DNA of 64,000 nucleotides from Dolomedes plantarius (lineage: Eukaryota > Arthropoda > Arachnida > Araneae > Dolomedidae), in the NCBI GenBank assembly GCA_907164885.2, contig OU015496.1:138619034-138683033 (forward strand). The letters are read 5' to 3'. The notes below the pieces were generated by a model. That model had not been told where the DNA came from. It ran no database searches and saw nothing but the letters and a program-made list of their open reading frames with translations. Of this stretch, positions 45,264 to 60,200 are shown one piece after another. The translations under genes and the position numbers were made by a program. Position 1 is the first letter of the stretch. Every line of letters begins with the position of its first letter.

Positions 45264-48200
45264 GTCGATTCCAGTTAATCAGACCACATTGGGATGCAAT
45301 CATTTTGGTCCTAATAACCGGCTGGTCCAATTACATGAACATGCCCTATTAGGCTTATGAAGTAGGATTTGTTTCAGTCCGATTAATCGGTGGTCCAATT
45401 AACCAGATTCAACTGTATATATATATATACTAGCTGAAAACCCGCGCTTCGCTACGGAGTACATTCAAAGTAAAAACATCGGTCAATGTATGCAATTAAT
45501 GCCATCTGTAGCTTCATGATGCCAATATATATATAATAAATACGACGATCAATGTATATACTTGATGTAAAATATATATATATTTATTTATAAAAAAATC
45601 GTAAGGGATATTTTTATAGACAAAATAATGTAGAAGAAGATATTCAAATTAAATTTAATATAAAGAATACTAAAGAATATAGTACAGTTTCTAGAACATT
45701 TCTTTTACTGTATTTTAATATTTTTTTGGATAATGTCTAATCGTCTGCCGCATTAGCAAGAAAAAAAATTATTTTTTGTCTATTTAGTTTTTATGCACGT
45801 GACGATAAATTTATTTAAAGTACCAGAAAAAGAAGTCACGTGATCAGCATTTAATAAATTAAATTCTAAAAATTAATCTTTAAAAATTCACCAAAAATCA
45901 GGAAATGGAGGTAAAGATTCGAAAAAGATTTCATTTTAAAGGAATTTTTATGATCTTTCTTGTGATATAAATTTTATAACCCTCAAATTATTATTTTAAA
46001 TGCAAACTTAAAAAAAGTAAAAAAAACAGCTTAAAAATTTAATTTTAAAAAATCTAAGAAGAATTTTTGAAAAATCTTTCTTAGTGCACCCCTACACTAT
46101 TAGAAGAATCGCCATGCAAAATTTCAGCCCTTTAGGTCCAGCGGTTTGGTCTGTGCGTTGTATGTCAGTCAGTCAGTCAGTGAATGAATGAATGAGTCAG
46201 TTACGGAACTGTTTTATATATATAGATATATAATTCTACTTAGCATTCAATGAATATCTCACCAATAAATCATATTATGTAGCATACTTTAAAGAATACT
46301 TTGTACTGTTTGATCAAAACTGCATTGCATGCTTTATACATCATGTTTTAGAGACAGTAAGGAAAATTTAAAACTTGTCCTTCATTTATTTCCAGTGGAC
46401 GAAAAGCAGTTTCACTCTTAGTTCCAGACACTTGGCATACTTAAAAAAATTGTTTTAAGTGTAGTTATTTATTTAAAGAAAAAAAGGGAGATGCACACAT
46501 GAAACTGCAGTCCAAATATTGTGAGTTAAATTAGGAATGTGTTAAAAAGAAATAGAATTCAGTTTTACCTGTTAACAGAAGAATGTAACCAAAGCAACTG
46601 TTCTCCTCCAGGAAATACTAAACTTTAACTAGAAAAAAAAATTCTATTTCTTTTTCGACTTTTAAAAAATTGTAGAAATAATAATAAAACTTTAAATCCT
46701 GATAAAAAAAATTTCCCTCTTGTCACAAATTAAAATTACTCAATCAAAATTAAATGTTTTACTAAGATTTGTGCATAGTCTCAATTGTATGTTCATTTTA
46801 AATTAACATTGTGTGTATTTGCAACTTTTCCTTGAAATCATAGGGGATTGCTTTAAACACAATTTATATACTATGCTCGGTATTGTTTTGAATGTAATAG
46901 ATGTGAAAAGTGTTATGCATAGTGATATACTTCATCAGGTTTTGGTCATTATAATAGTGTATCAGCATAGAAATATACATTAGTAAAGGGGAAAGGTATG
47001 ATGTCCATTTTGTTTCAGTAAAACTGTAAACTCAGCTATTTAATTCACATTTATCAATATTTTGCACTTTATATATCCTCAAAACCAACCACATTGAAAC
47101 TTGCCTTTGAAACAACCAAACAGTTATGTTTTCAAGTTTTTCATTAGCTCCCTTATACATTGCATCTTTGGTGAACTATCAAGCAGTGAAAATATACCAA
47201 ACATTTTGACTAATTTTGTGTCCTGTACGAAGGATATCTCTTATTCTTGCAGATTTATACTTTTGTAATTAAAAAATGATTAATAATTATTTTTTCATTC
47301 ATTTAACTTCTCTTAACAATTTTTTTAAAACTTTTTAAAAATTTCCTTGGTTTCATTAAATACATTAGCATTCATTCTATTTTTGTATAAACAGGAGTCT
47401 CTTTGCAATGATTTTTGAAAAATTTTAAAGCTGCTAAGAAAATGACACTGTCAGGTAATCTAAAGATGTGAGTTATGTATATTATTTTGGCAACATAAAT
47501 TGAAGAAAAGGTCTTGCTCATGCTATGATATTTTTAATATATTTGCAATTTTAATATCCCCCCCCCCCCCCCTAAGAGGACTGCATTTTCATGTGTGTAA
47601 TCTTACAAGAGTGAATTAAAATCATAACTATACTTTTTTTTTTTCAATTTCATGTAATAATATTCAAGAACAAATGTTTGATTATTTGTTTCGTGAGAAA
47701 AAGCTGCAATTCTTGTAAAAAAGGAAAAGGGAATTATGTTAACAAAATTGTTCGAAAGAATTGTATTATCTTATTTTGTATTATACATTCATTCATTTGA
47801 AAACTTAAACAAACTTATGTTTTATTTAATTTGCATTTAAGAAGTTTGTTCTATCATTTTTCAAACCTACCTCACTACCTTTTGGAAATTTAAAATATAA
47901 CTATATAATACTTACAATTTTTATTACTGCTTTATTCTATCTTTTAACCCTGTTTGTATGATTGTCTTTGATGCAATAAAATGTTTCTTTGTCATTGAAG
48001 ACATCCGCACTTTACCCACTCCTCTAGTGCCACCACAGTTTAGACCAAGCAGCCTCAAGGACAACATCTGGAGGGCTTGTACCTTCTCCCACTTACTGAC
48101 CTCTTGGACTTTCTGGTTAACATGCCCATATCCGACACGAAGGTATTTAATGGTGTTTGTCGAGATTCGAACTGAGCACCCTCTGTACAAAGCAAACACG

Positions 48201-51200
48201 CTACCACTAGGTTACTTCGGGCCCTTTAGAAAATAAAATAATTAATCTAGAAAATTATTCATCTTACATAATTTGTTTCAACCTGTAGTTATTGATTAGA
48301 ATTCATTGTTATTTTTTCATTAACTATAAATTGAAAACAACTTTTAATTATAAACATATTCAGAAGCAGATCAGCTGAAATTTCATTAAAATTACTCATA
48401 TTTTACTCAAATTGCTAAATACTTTATTTTTAAATTCTGACCAACATCATCATATTTTTTTAGTTTTAATTAATTAAAGAAATTTTTTATCTTTTAGTGC
48501 ATTGCCAAAATGTCTAAACGGAGAAAAAATCTTTATTTGGCGCATCTTTCTTACAATGGCTTATCGCCAAGAAAAACTAAAGAAATTTGTACCACAGCCT
48601 GAAAACTTGATTGAGTTTATAATAAAGTAAGTAACTGAGTTTGCTTAAGATTTTTATAGGGAATGATTGCATTCATAGTACTCTGCCTAAATCTTTTGCA
48701 GTGCTGAGGGAAAAAATAATTGATGATGTTTGTACAAAAAAAGAATGAAATTTTATATATTTACTTTATTTATTTTTTTTTTCTTTTAAGTCATTATGGT
48801 GTAAATAATTCTAATGTGTTAAAATTGAAATTTTGAAAATAAAGGCTGTCTTGAGAAAGTCAAATGATAATGTCTCACCTTCACTACAAACATAACCATC
48901 TAACAAATGATTATTAGACGGCATGATTTTTGATAACTTAAATTCCCTCAAAACAAATTTAAATAAATTAAAATTTCATTAGAATTTTAGTTCAGCTTAC
49001 ATCCATAATATAATGTGCAAGCAACTGAAACATAACTAAATGCTTTTTACCATCAATTTTTTGTATAAAATATTTCTAAATGTTTCAGTAGCATTTCCTA
49101 TGGAAATTGCTCATGTTTTTCTGTTGTAATTTATGGTACAGGATTTTTTATTATAATTTTATGATCTTATGTAATCTGTGCCATCTTACTTTTATCTAAT
49201 TTCTGTTTTACATATTGTTTTCTACTGCATTCTTACTAGGTGTTTCAATGAATCAGCATTTGATGAAGCTTATGCATATAACGAACTCATTTCTTTTACT
49301 ATGGATGTCATTGATATTCTTGGAGAGGAAAAATGGTATTTCTTTTAATATACTAAATGAGGCGGTGAAAGGCAAAGAGGTGTAAGTCACATTTCCAACT
49401 TTTTTTAGCTGAGGGCAAAAATGTAATCTCCATATTCTATTTATAGTGAAATTGCAAATAATTATTGTTTGCAATATTATAATAATTATTATGAATTGTA
49501 ATATGTTCAATTTATGGTGGAATTTTTTGTAGTTTTTGCAGTAAAACACTTTGTACTTACACCATTTTGCCTTTCACAACCTCAGATATAAAACTGAAAC
49601 TTAAATTTTTATTTTAGAAAAATTGGCATAAAAATCCTTTAGAGTTTTACCTGCTGTTACATTCAAGATGATTCAGTAAATTGTATACTAACCAAAAAAC
49701 ATAATTTTGTATAATATTTAAGCATTTTTAGTTAATTTTTTTTTTCTGCTGTAGTGAATATTAAGAAAAGTATATTCATCAGAGTTCATTCTAGGATTAG
49801 AAAGGCTAGCCACTTTGCTTTACATAATGTCAATTTATCATGGTGAATTTTCTAGCAAATATAATAGATGTTTTCAAAGCTGAAGAAAATTATGAATGAG
49901 GGTCCTAATACTGCTACTGCTAAGGAAATCATCAAAACAATTATTATTCTTGATTCAAGTAGGATGTGTAGAATATTACCTGGAGAATTTGATGGTATTT
50001 TTATCATAATTCTCTAAAACATGCTCATTTTTACCATTGTTTCTCATGAATGCACACGCCCACATACGCTTATTAAATGGAAGTTTTAACGTGCTTTTAT
50101 CTGTCTGCATTACCAAAAAAACCTCTATTATTTTAAGAATTGAAACTAAGAACTTTTCATTAGGGTAGAATATATTGCTTTATTTTGTTTTAATCAACTG
50201 TTTAAAATGAGTAAAATAAGAGAAAAATTGTGGGAAAATGTGTTTAAGCTTTCCTACTGTATTTGGAACAGATCCCAAATTGCATAGATGCCTTGTTTTT
50301 TCTGGAGAAACTGCAAATTTTTAGAGTGCTTAGAAGGTCTGCAATAAAGTGTTTTGCACAATTTTAAAATGTAATGTGCAACTACATACTTAGAAAACGT
50401 TTTCTTAAGGATACAGAAAACAAAATTCCAATTTAAATTTAATGGAATAAAATAAATAAATGAATGAAAGATATTCTTGAACTTAATAAATTTTAATAAA
50501 CTTATAAAGACATCATCATCAGTAAGTTAAAACACTATGTGATTACAGAAAACAGCAGAGCCCCAAAAATAATTTTATAGTGTAAAAAGTTAAGGTCCAA
50601 CAAAGTAAAATGCTTTTAAATGACAAAATGATAAACACAAAATGACGTTCTGATCAGATTCCTCAACAGTAATTAGATTTTAATCAAATCCACTTTTGTT
50701 CTATAAAATTTGAGTAAAGGGCCTTATTCTCAAAGAATCTTAAAATTTCATTTTAAAAATGTTGCCATTATGAAACATTATATCTAATCAACAACATAAT
50801 TCAGAGATGCATGTAACCAATAAAATATGATTAATTTATTTTAGCAATACAATGGTAACTCTGACTTTATTTTAAGTTAGTTAAGTGAACTCTAAAGTAA
50901 AAGTAAGTAGGTTAGTCTTTAAAGTAAGGACTTCTCTTTACTTTTAACCATTCAGCGGGTGCGCCTGTGTACAAAGTGCAACATTTTCGTAATTTTGAAT
51001 GGTTTGTTTTTACAAGTAAGGTTTGAATGTTCTAAGCAGTTTCTATTTATAGCTACACCTTTTCTAATGCAGGTTTGATTTTCTGACCCTTGTATTTCTT
51101 TCCATTCATTGTTAGTTGTTATTTAACTGTGGTAAACCAGCGATTATACTGGATTGCAATACAACAAAATTATGAATTGATGTAGTAGATCAAATGTGCA

Positions 51201-54200
51201 GCTATTACACGGTATTCTGCATATCACGAAGATGGACAATCTCATTGTTTTTTTAGGTTTTTGGACATAATAGGAATGAATTCGCAAGTTGTCCTTAGAT
51301 GCATTAAACCAGACAGTTTTGAAATAAGGTGATTGTATCTGCATTCTTTGGCCTTTAATTATAAATAATCTCAATATTATCAACATTTTATAGCTTGTCA
51401 TAAAATACAGAATTATTATTTTCAATTTGATAAAAGGTTTATTACAAAAGGAATAATCAAGGTTGAAAGAGACGTTGCACTTTTAATCGCACCTGCTGGT
51501 GTTCCAAAAATTGGCACCCGCTGAAGGGTTAATAAACCAGAATGTAAAATATTTAACTGGACAGGGAATAGAAGATGTTTATTGCATTCTTGTAAAAATA
51601 ATTTCTCGGGGAAGTATTGCTAAGAAAATTAGTTTTTTTTTATATTCAAAAATTTCTTTCCATCTTATAAATGTGGTTTATTTATAGTGAGAAACTTCCT
51701 CCCCTTGCTATTGATATTATGAAGAACCCATTCACTCCAAGAGATGTTATTCCTTATGCAGTAACATTTTATTGTGAATATGCTCCAAAAGAAACCATAG
51801 AAATTCATAATGATTTGCTTCAGACTGTTAATGACTTGATGAAATTTGTGGAAATATCATCTGGAGAGGTAATTTTTCAGGTTAATTTTTTCTTTTCATA
51901 TATTTAAACAGCTCTACACATTTCTAAATCTAAACCATTGATTATTGGATGTTTATTGTTACAAAAGCTAAATGGAAATAATTAAATGAATGCATTGTTG
52001 ACAGCTGTGTTTGGAATCTCTGTATGAAACAGCTAAAAAGGTTTCTATGCTTGGTGCTAACCCAAATCCAGTGTACACATTTATTTTATCTGACATTCAT
52101 ACCTTTTTACTATAATGATGTTTGAAAAGTTTATTTTATGTGTGAATTTATATAAAAACTTCCACAGATATGGTAATGCTCATACCTTTCTGGTTGTTTA
52201 TTTGAAAAAGAATTTTAATATACTTTAATTTGAAAAGAATTTAATATTTTTTCTGACAGTTTATATGAAATCTGTCATCAATTCATTATGCTGTCAAACC
52301 AATTTCAATCATACTCATCAACAACAGAGTTTCACATTTTACTCTTATGTGTTTTGAAATGTAAAATTATGCTGTGAAAAAAAAATTAATCACCTCAGCC
52401 AGAAAAAAAAAGCAAAATCTCAGTTGTGAAAGAAGAATTTGATCAATAACCACAGCATTATTAGATTTGCTTTCTTAACTGTGATTAACTACCATACCGT
52501 TTTCTGTATGCATATCCTAGGAATTAATGACAACAATGATTCATTTTTTAATTCATTAAGCTGAATATTTCTCCTTCACTTTATATTATTTTTAATAAAA
52601 TAAAGATTTCAACAATTTTTTATTCTTTAAAAGCTTGTAAAGATTCTCTTTTACAATCTTGTATTAAAGAGTTTTCAAATGCATCAAGGAAAAAATATCA
52701 TAGTTGTTGTAATGCCTGTCCAGAAATTATTTGTTTGGGCGTGAATTTGTTTGTATGTGACTAGTACTTATCATTTAAGTTCAAGGGGTAGGTGGGTGCG
52801 TTGTGTAAATTATTTTATTGAATTTAACCCTAAGCTCTGGATATGAAAATTGGCATACGAACGAGTCATAAACCTTAAGTAGATTTTCTTTTTTAAAAAA
52901 AACAAAATCATTTACAATGAAACTGATTAGATTTAAATAAAAAAAAATTGTTTATTTATAATTGTATTATTTATAATTTATCTCAACATCATTAATATGC
53001 ATACCCTTACTAATTACCAATTCACTGGATTTAGAATTTCATCAATCCTTGTGCTCAATACCATGCGTTTATCTAATCTACCTTACGAGATTCAGGGAGC
53101 GTATGAAAATTAAACAAAATTATGAATTACTCCATCCAAAATATATTTTATCTAACCTCACCCGCGCTAAAAACTCATTCAAATAACATGGGATCTGAAT
53201 TAATAAAAAAACGTTAGCCACTCACTCAATTTATGATGATGCTCAAGAACCGTTGACAGTTTATGCTTGCTTCACTGGGGTTCGGGTGTGGAATACCTCC
53301 TTTAGCATGGATCTCTCGCTACTTCCTTCTAGATGGAGACACGCTTCATTGTTAGGTTGGTTGTATGCAATTTTTCCGCTTTTGCTCGTGTTCTTATCCT
53401 CCAACCTCTCGTCAAATGATGGGGCACTTGGCTTCCGTTCAGATCGATTTTAGTCTGCCTATACTCGGGGCATACCTAACCTGAATACAGGTGGGACACT
53501 AGAGCAGTATGATTCTGCGATTGCGATATAGTTCGCACTTTTTCCTATTAACAGAGTTGATTAAAGGTACATTTCAGACATAAATCATTAAAATAATGAT
53601 TTAACTGATAAAGCATAGACATATTTGGGCAACAAAAATGTGGTATTTCATGTATTTAGTAAATAATGCGCAATACAGCATACAAGAGATAATGTATCGT
53701 CATAGAATAATCTGACCATTCACAAGGCTTCGTTTCCTTGGCGGGAGTATCTGGCGTTCAATGTGGATGTAGAATTTGGTAACCCCAGGTCTGTTACTTC
53801 CTTCCGATGGGTAATGGAAGAAAAGGCAATGTTTACGAGAGACAAGTGTGGAAAATACACATCTGCAGTTAACATTAGAAAGGAAATTTTCAACACTATA
53901 CTTATAGGAATATTAACTGCCGTGATTTGCTGTACAATCTGAAATGTTTAAACACTGATTTCTTACGTCTATTTTCCAAGTTATAAACTTGCAAGTAAGC
54001 AAAAAATCTTTCACGCTTTCATTTAATTTTTTAACTGGGCAAAAATATGGCTAACAAAAACCAAGTTATGAGAAGATATTTCACAAAGGATGAAATTAGA
54101 GTTTGACAAAATATTCCCCTAGTTAAATTGCGAAAAATGAGAAATTTTTATAAAGTGTTGAAAAAATTAAATGCATATGATTTTTCATTGGAAGAGGTCA

Positions 54201-57200
54201 TTAGTGTAGTCATCATAACACTTTAAAGGGCAGGACCGTTTTTAAGCTAATTTGACCTATTAGATTAGGAAATTTTTTTTTAAATGTCTAAAAGAAAATT
54301 GCGTAAACAGATGTAAAAATTATTCAGAATAACGACTAAACGAAGTGTGTAAAACATGCATATGTATATCTCAATATGCTGGTTGAAGAAATGGAAGCAT
54401 TCTTCCATCTTAATATTTCTGAAACCCATAAAAATTCTACAATTCCTCGCTACGAACGATAGAGCTGCTGGCTTTCTGAATAAGGACCGGGAGCAGAAGC
54501 GTTTCTAGATTAGAATTAATTAAATATACCTGAGACCAACAATATCGCAGTAGACACTAAACAGTCTTGCAATACTTTCTATAGAGCATTAGGATATTAA
54601 AATTTGATCAAATCATAAATGATTTTACTGATAAAAAAATCTAGAAATATTTATTTGTAAATATTTTTGTTCTGTAAATTAAATCTGGCTTAAATACTTT
54701 TTCCATAACTTAAGATCTTATATAATCGTTTTATGTTTAATCTCTCATTTCTAGAACTAACCGCTTATATCCCAAATAAACACAAAATTCTGTAAAAAAA
54801 TAGGATATGTAAGAAATGCCTTACATAAATCCACAAACTGAATTTGCCGAAACTTTGAAAATAATCTGTACAATACATGCAATGAAAAAAAAAATCTATA
54901 ATTGAAAACCACACTTCAGTAATGTCATTTTTATTATTTATTCGTGCTGTCATCGGTTTCTGAAAGCCTATTTGTTTTATATTTGCATCAATTGTTAATA
55001 TAACTGGCCACACTTATTTTAAATGAAAACAAAATTACCGAAACATATCGCATCTCCTATAGCGAAAGAAAAAACTAACAAATTCAAAAACCGAAATACC
55101 CAGAAATCTGCATCTATAATAATAAATTTTTGTATGACCCCGTATTTATAAAAGTAAACAGGACTCTAAATTTTATTGAGGATTTCTGAAATTCCCACAT
55201 TACTTCGGGAAATAGTAAGTAGAACGATGCATGTTTAAAAGTTTCATAATATATTGATTATATGAAAATAGAAATCAAAACGTGATTGTTTTCTTAAAGC
55301 CTAAATATTTAAAACCTTCATAATTTTCTTAATGGGTGATAAAATGCCAAATATGGTAATCTGCATTTTGTAGCGGTGGGGAGTTATTTCCGTTGCAGGT
55401 GTAAATTGGCCGTTGTAGTATGTTTTGTGCTCTCAGGTTAGATTTGCCCCGAGTATAGACTATTTGATTATCGAGGAACACACAGCTCAACCCTACAAAC
55501 AACAACTTTAATTCACCCATTAAAATACTGTCATAACTTTATTATTCTTAGAACAGTACTTTGCTGGGTGTGCGAAATGTCAGGTTGTTTTTCATCTAAA
55601 ATAGGATTCTTAAGATAAAACTATTGTAATGATGCACCTTCGAGTTGAATGAAAAGTTAAATTAAATTTGGAGAAGTTTAAATGATCGAAGGCTCTAAGC
55701 ATTACATTACAAGAAAAAAAAATGTGTGATTATTGATACATACTGTATGTTAATACATATTAGAAGCATACGAAGTGTCTGCACATAATAATATAAATGA
55801 GTCGTCTTTATTCATCATTACTCATGAGGAGTGGTAGACTTAATACTGAGTTATAATTCACTCTTATATGATGTAGAATAATGTATGATGTATGTATGAT
55901 GTAAAATAATTGATGAATGTTGAATTTTTATTTTTAAAATAATATTTTCTTTTAATATTTAATTATCATCAGGAACAAAAAAAACTGTTGCTGAAGTGCC
56001 TGGATATATTTTGTGAGACTCTTGCACAAGATAACATTTCTGCAAGCATTGAACTTATGACTGTTAAAGATGAATTAGTAAGTTAGCTATCAGTAAATAA
56101 TTTCATTTGATATGTTCCTTATTTTTGAAATATTTTAAATGTTTTCTTGAAATCTTTTTAATAATGTGAACTGATGTATAATTCTCTCCTAAATAATAAA
56201 ATGTGATATTTTCTGCCAGTTTCTCCTGACCTAAACACTTTTTAAATAGATGTTTACTTCAACACTCCTTGTTCTATTTCTATTAATCTTATCTTGGTAT
56301 ACATCCTATTCTTCTGAATAACAATAAACTTACAACAATGAAGATTCTAATGGAGAAATTAATTATAACAGGATATCAGTGTTAAAATAATATTTTACTG
56401 CAATTTTATTGAATTTAGCATTTCATGACAATCTTGCTTTTTCTAGGTTTTGACAAATTTAGATTCCGATGATCCTGACATTAAGACGGGTGCATTTAAA
56501 GCTATAGCATTATATTGCTTATTAGATCTTGAGGAAGCAAGGCAATTCTGGCCTTTCATAGAAAAGGTAACTGTAATTTACTTACATAAAACATGCTCAA
56601 AAAAAGGGGGGGGGACTGCTAAAGAAATTTTTTAAATAATATTGGTAATTTAATACTGCAGGATTTCTTTGTTTTCAAGTTTAGAATCTATGTAGTAATT
56701 TGAAGAAAATCCTTTTGCCTGACTCATGTCCCTAAAATAAAATCTCTATAACCCTTGTTTATGACCAAGTGTTACCAGCAGTCATATTTTTGAATATTGT
56801 TTCTGGGAAAATAAGAAAGTACTAAAACTTGAAGAAAAATTTGCAAAAAATAAAGTAAAATTCTCAAATATAAACAAAAGAAAAAAATGTGAAATGTTTG
56901 TGAAACATTACCTAAGCAAATTTTATCCAGAACAGAATATTGAAGAGCATATATACAGGATATTCTTTAAGAAATACTAATTTCCTCCTTCGAAAAAAGA
57001 TTTTAAGTAATGGACTAATTATTTATCATGTAATGAAAAAATAAATCTTATTCCCTATTTGAAAAAGAATCAACCTGCTTGAAATTTGTGTGCTACACCT
57101 AAATTAAATCTTGATAAGTTATGTTCAAGTTCTTAGCTTTTCAAACCTTATCTCATAATAATAGACATAAAATGTGGTTTGTAATATGCATCTGCAATTT

Positions 57201-60200
57201 GAATCATTTTTAAATTACTGTTTTATTTTTGCCATTTTGTTCACTTATAAATTTTAGCTTTATTGTAATCTAAGAACTATAATTGCTTATAATTAACTAG
57301 ATGTTTTATTGCAGACTTTATATGAAAGCCCAGAAGATTTGAAATTGAATGCAATGAAAGGTGCTTTAGATATCCTCAAATCCTATGGATGCAAAATTTT
57401 TGGCGATCAATGTGAAGAAACTGTTAAGGAGTTTGAAGAAACTTTGGAGAAATTATTTTCACACATAGAGGTATAAAATCTAGCTTCACAGTTTGTAATC
57501 AGAAATTCAGTTTTTCTAGGTAACATATTGTTGAATGTACTTTTTTTTACTATCTCTATTTGCTTTGTCTACCTTTTTACTTGGCAGGTAATTTACACTA
57601 TTACTATTTTTGTTGTATTTTTTAAATGTAGAATCTTAACAATTAAAAGGAAGACACTCTATGATATGAGCATTTATACAGGGTGACTACTGGTCCTGCA
57701 AAAAGTTGTAAAATTAAATAACAGTCATGAAAAATATATATTCACTTCAAAAATCCATCAAGTTTCCTCTGTATTAATAAATATTCAGCTATATTCTGCC
57801 TTATATACTTTAAAATCACAATCCAATTCCATCTGGGATTTAGAAGTCCAAAAGGTATACTGTTTCAAATACTTTCTATCAATCATTAATGAAGTCTGTT
57901 ATTACATATTATAACTAGCTGAATACCCATGCTTTGCTACGAAGTACATTTTAGGATAATTACAATGAAAAAATAATGAAATATCTGTTTAGATACTAAT
58001 TTGAATTAAATTCTTTAAAAAACTTCCATTTCAAATAGTCTAGTGGTTAAATTTTATCTTTTACTGTAATTTTACTGTTTTTTTTATTTGGTCAATGTAT
58101 TTTATTGTTATGTACATGACACAGAATTAATTTAAAGTATCACAAAAAGAAAAGAAATCTCATGATCAGCATTTACTAAATTAGAATTCTAAAAATTCAC
58201 TGAAAATCAGAAAATGGAGGTAAAAATTTGAAAAAGATTTCATTTTAAAGGAATTTTTATGATCCTCAGATTATTATTTTAAATTCAAACATAAAAAAAG
58301 TTGCAAAAACCACTTAAAAAATCTAGAAGAATTTTTCAAACATCTTTCTTAGTGCACCCCTACAATATAAGAAGAATCACCATGCAAAATTTCTGCCCTG
58401 TAGGTCCAGTAGTTTGGTCTGTGCGTCATCTGTCAGTCAGTCAGTCAGTCACAGAACTGTTTTATATATATAAATATATTTTTCAGAGTATGGACAGGCT
58501 ACAAGGGAATTTCAAAACTATGATTTGCAAAAAGAACAGAGAGAGATGAAAAGCTATGAAAAATTGTAATATTGATTAGATTTGCAATTTTGAAACTATC
58601 TTTAAAAATTGCAAATTTTTTCAACAATAAATTTATCTGGGAATATTTTGAATATTTTTGCCTTAATCTTTCAGCATCCTGTACGTTTAACTACTATTTT
58701 TTCAATAATAGTGCTGAATTTAAATATTTAGTATACCAATAAACAAGTTAACTCCTAATTTTGAAAAAAAAATTTTAATTTAGCAAGAGAAAAGTTTTAA
58801 TATACAAATGATAATTTTTGTTACAGACTTTAACAAATTTATGAAAGAGGTATTTTTTGGTAGAAATTTGTTTATATACATAGTTTCTGTTTGATAGTGT
58901 TTGTCCCCCCCCCCCCTTTTAAAACATTAAAACTTTGAAGATGTTAAGGTCAAGCTAATCAAACTTTTAATTTTTAACTAAGGTTTATAGTGAAATGAGC
59001 TAAAATTGGGAATGCTGTGTTCACCAAATGTGCTATCTACATGGGGATTCAAAAGTTTTTGTTCAGTATTAAGGAGCATATAGAGAATAGAGAAATAGGA
59101 AGTCTTGTTCTCATTTGCAAAGCCTAATTCAGTAAAAGCATATGAAAATAAGGCATTCCATTTTGGACAATCATATTTAATGGTTATTACTTGAAATGCC
59201 AGTAAATTACATTGCCCACCAAAAGTTGAGGTGTCTTGTTCCCTCCAGATCAGCAAACACACTTAAAAGCTCTCTAGTGTGAACTCATCTGTGAAGAGTA
59301 CAGAAGCCCATTGCTGTCTGGTCCAGGAAACATGTTCTCTTGCCCAACATAAACAGGCACTTCTCTGTCGTCGGTTAAGTGGGACACATACAACTGGTCG
59401 TCTTGCATAGCGATCTCAATCGTGATGGCGTTTTCACACCCTAGCAGCAGATATTCTTGTCCCTGAAGCGATAAAATGATCTGCAACAAGCTGAGGCACA
59501 ATAATTCTTCTCCTTCTTCAGGCCAAAAGAGCTAGAAAGAGGTCTCCCACAGGTGTTGTAACTCATGTTCGTCCTGCAACATGTCTTCTAGACACAGAAT
59601 CTTGATGTAAACTGATTCCACAGTCATTGGACCATACTTTGAGGCACATTGAGACATCTAGCAGCATCAGCTTGTGACAATCCCATTTCCATCTCTCCAA
59701 TCACCTGCCACCTTAATGAATTGGATAAATGACTCCTAGGAGACATTGGTAGACTCTCCTTGGTACTGTCAACGAAATTACCAGAAAATATTGAAAATAA
59801 ACAGTCATGCACAATACTTACACACACAGTCAGGAAAGTTTGATTTTTCCACCTTTTTACTTACTCTTACATAAGTGACAATTCTTTAAAATGAAAGTGG
59901 TGACCAAGGTATTTTTGCATAAGTTTTCTTAAAGTTCGATACTATCATTCATGTACACTATGAATTTTATTGTTACTGCCTTTATTTTAATGGCGAGCTT
60001 CGAAAAACATGCTGTACCTTAACTTTTGGAGGGCAATGTATCTTAATATAATGTACTTGAATGCATCTGAATTATGCTGTAATCTTTAAGGAATACTATT
60101 GGCATTGCATTTTCACCAATTTTTATTAAATTATGTATTAGTTTTAGTAAATTATTTTTCACTAGTTTTCATTAAAAATTAATAATGGAAGTCTTTCCTG

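Noticed and set aside
47924..48236. Opposed ORFs of about 91 codons
   Set aside because: Both are translations of the family A SINE.
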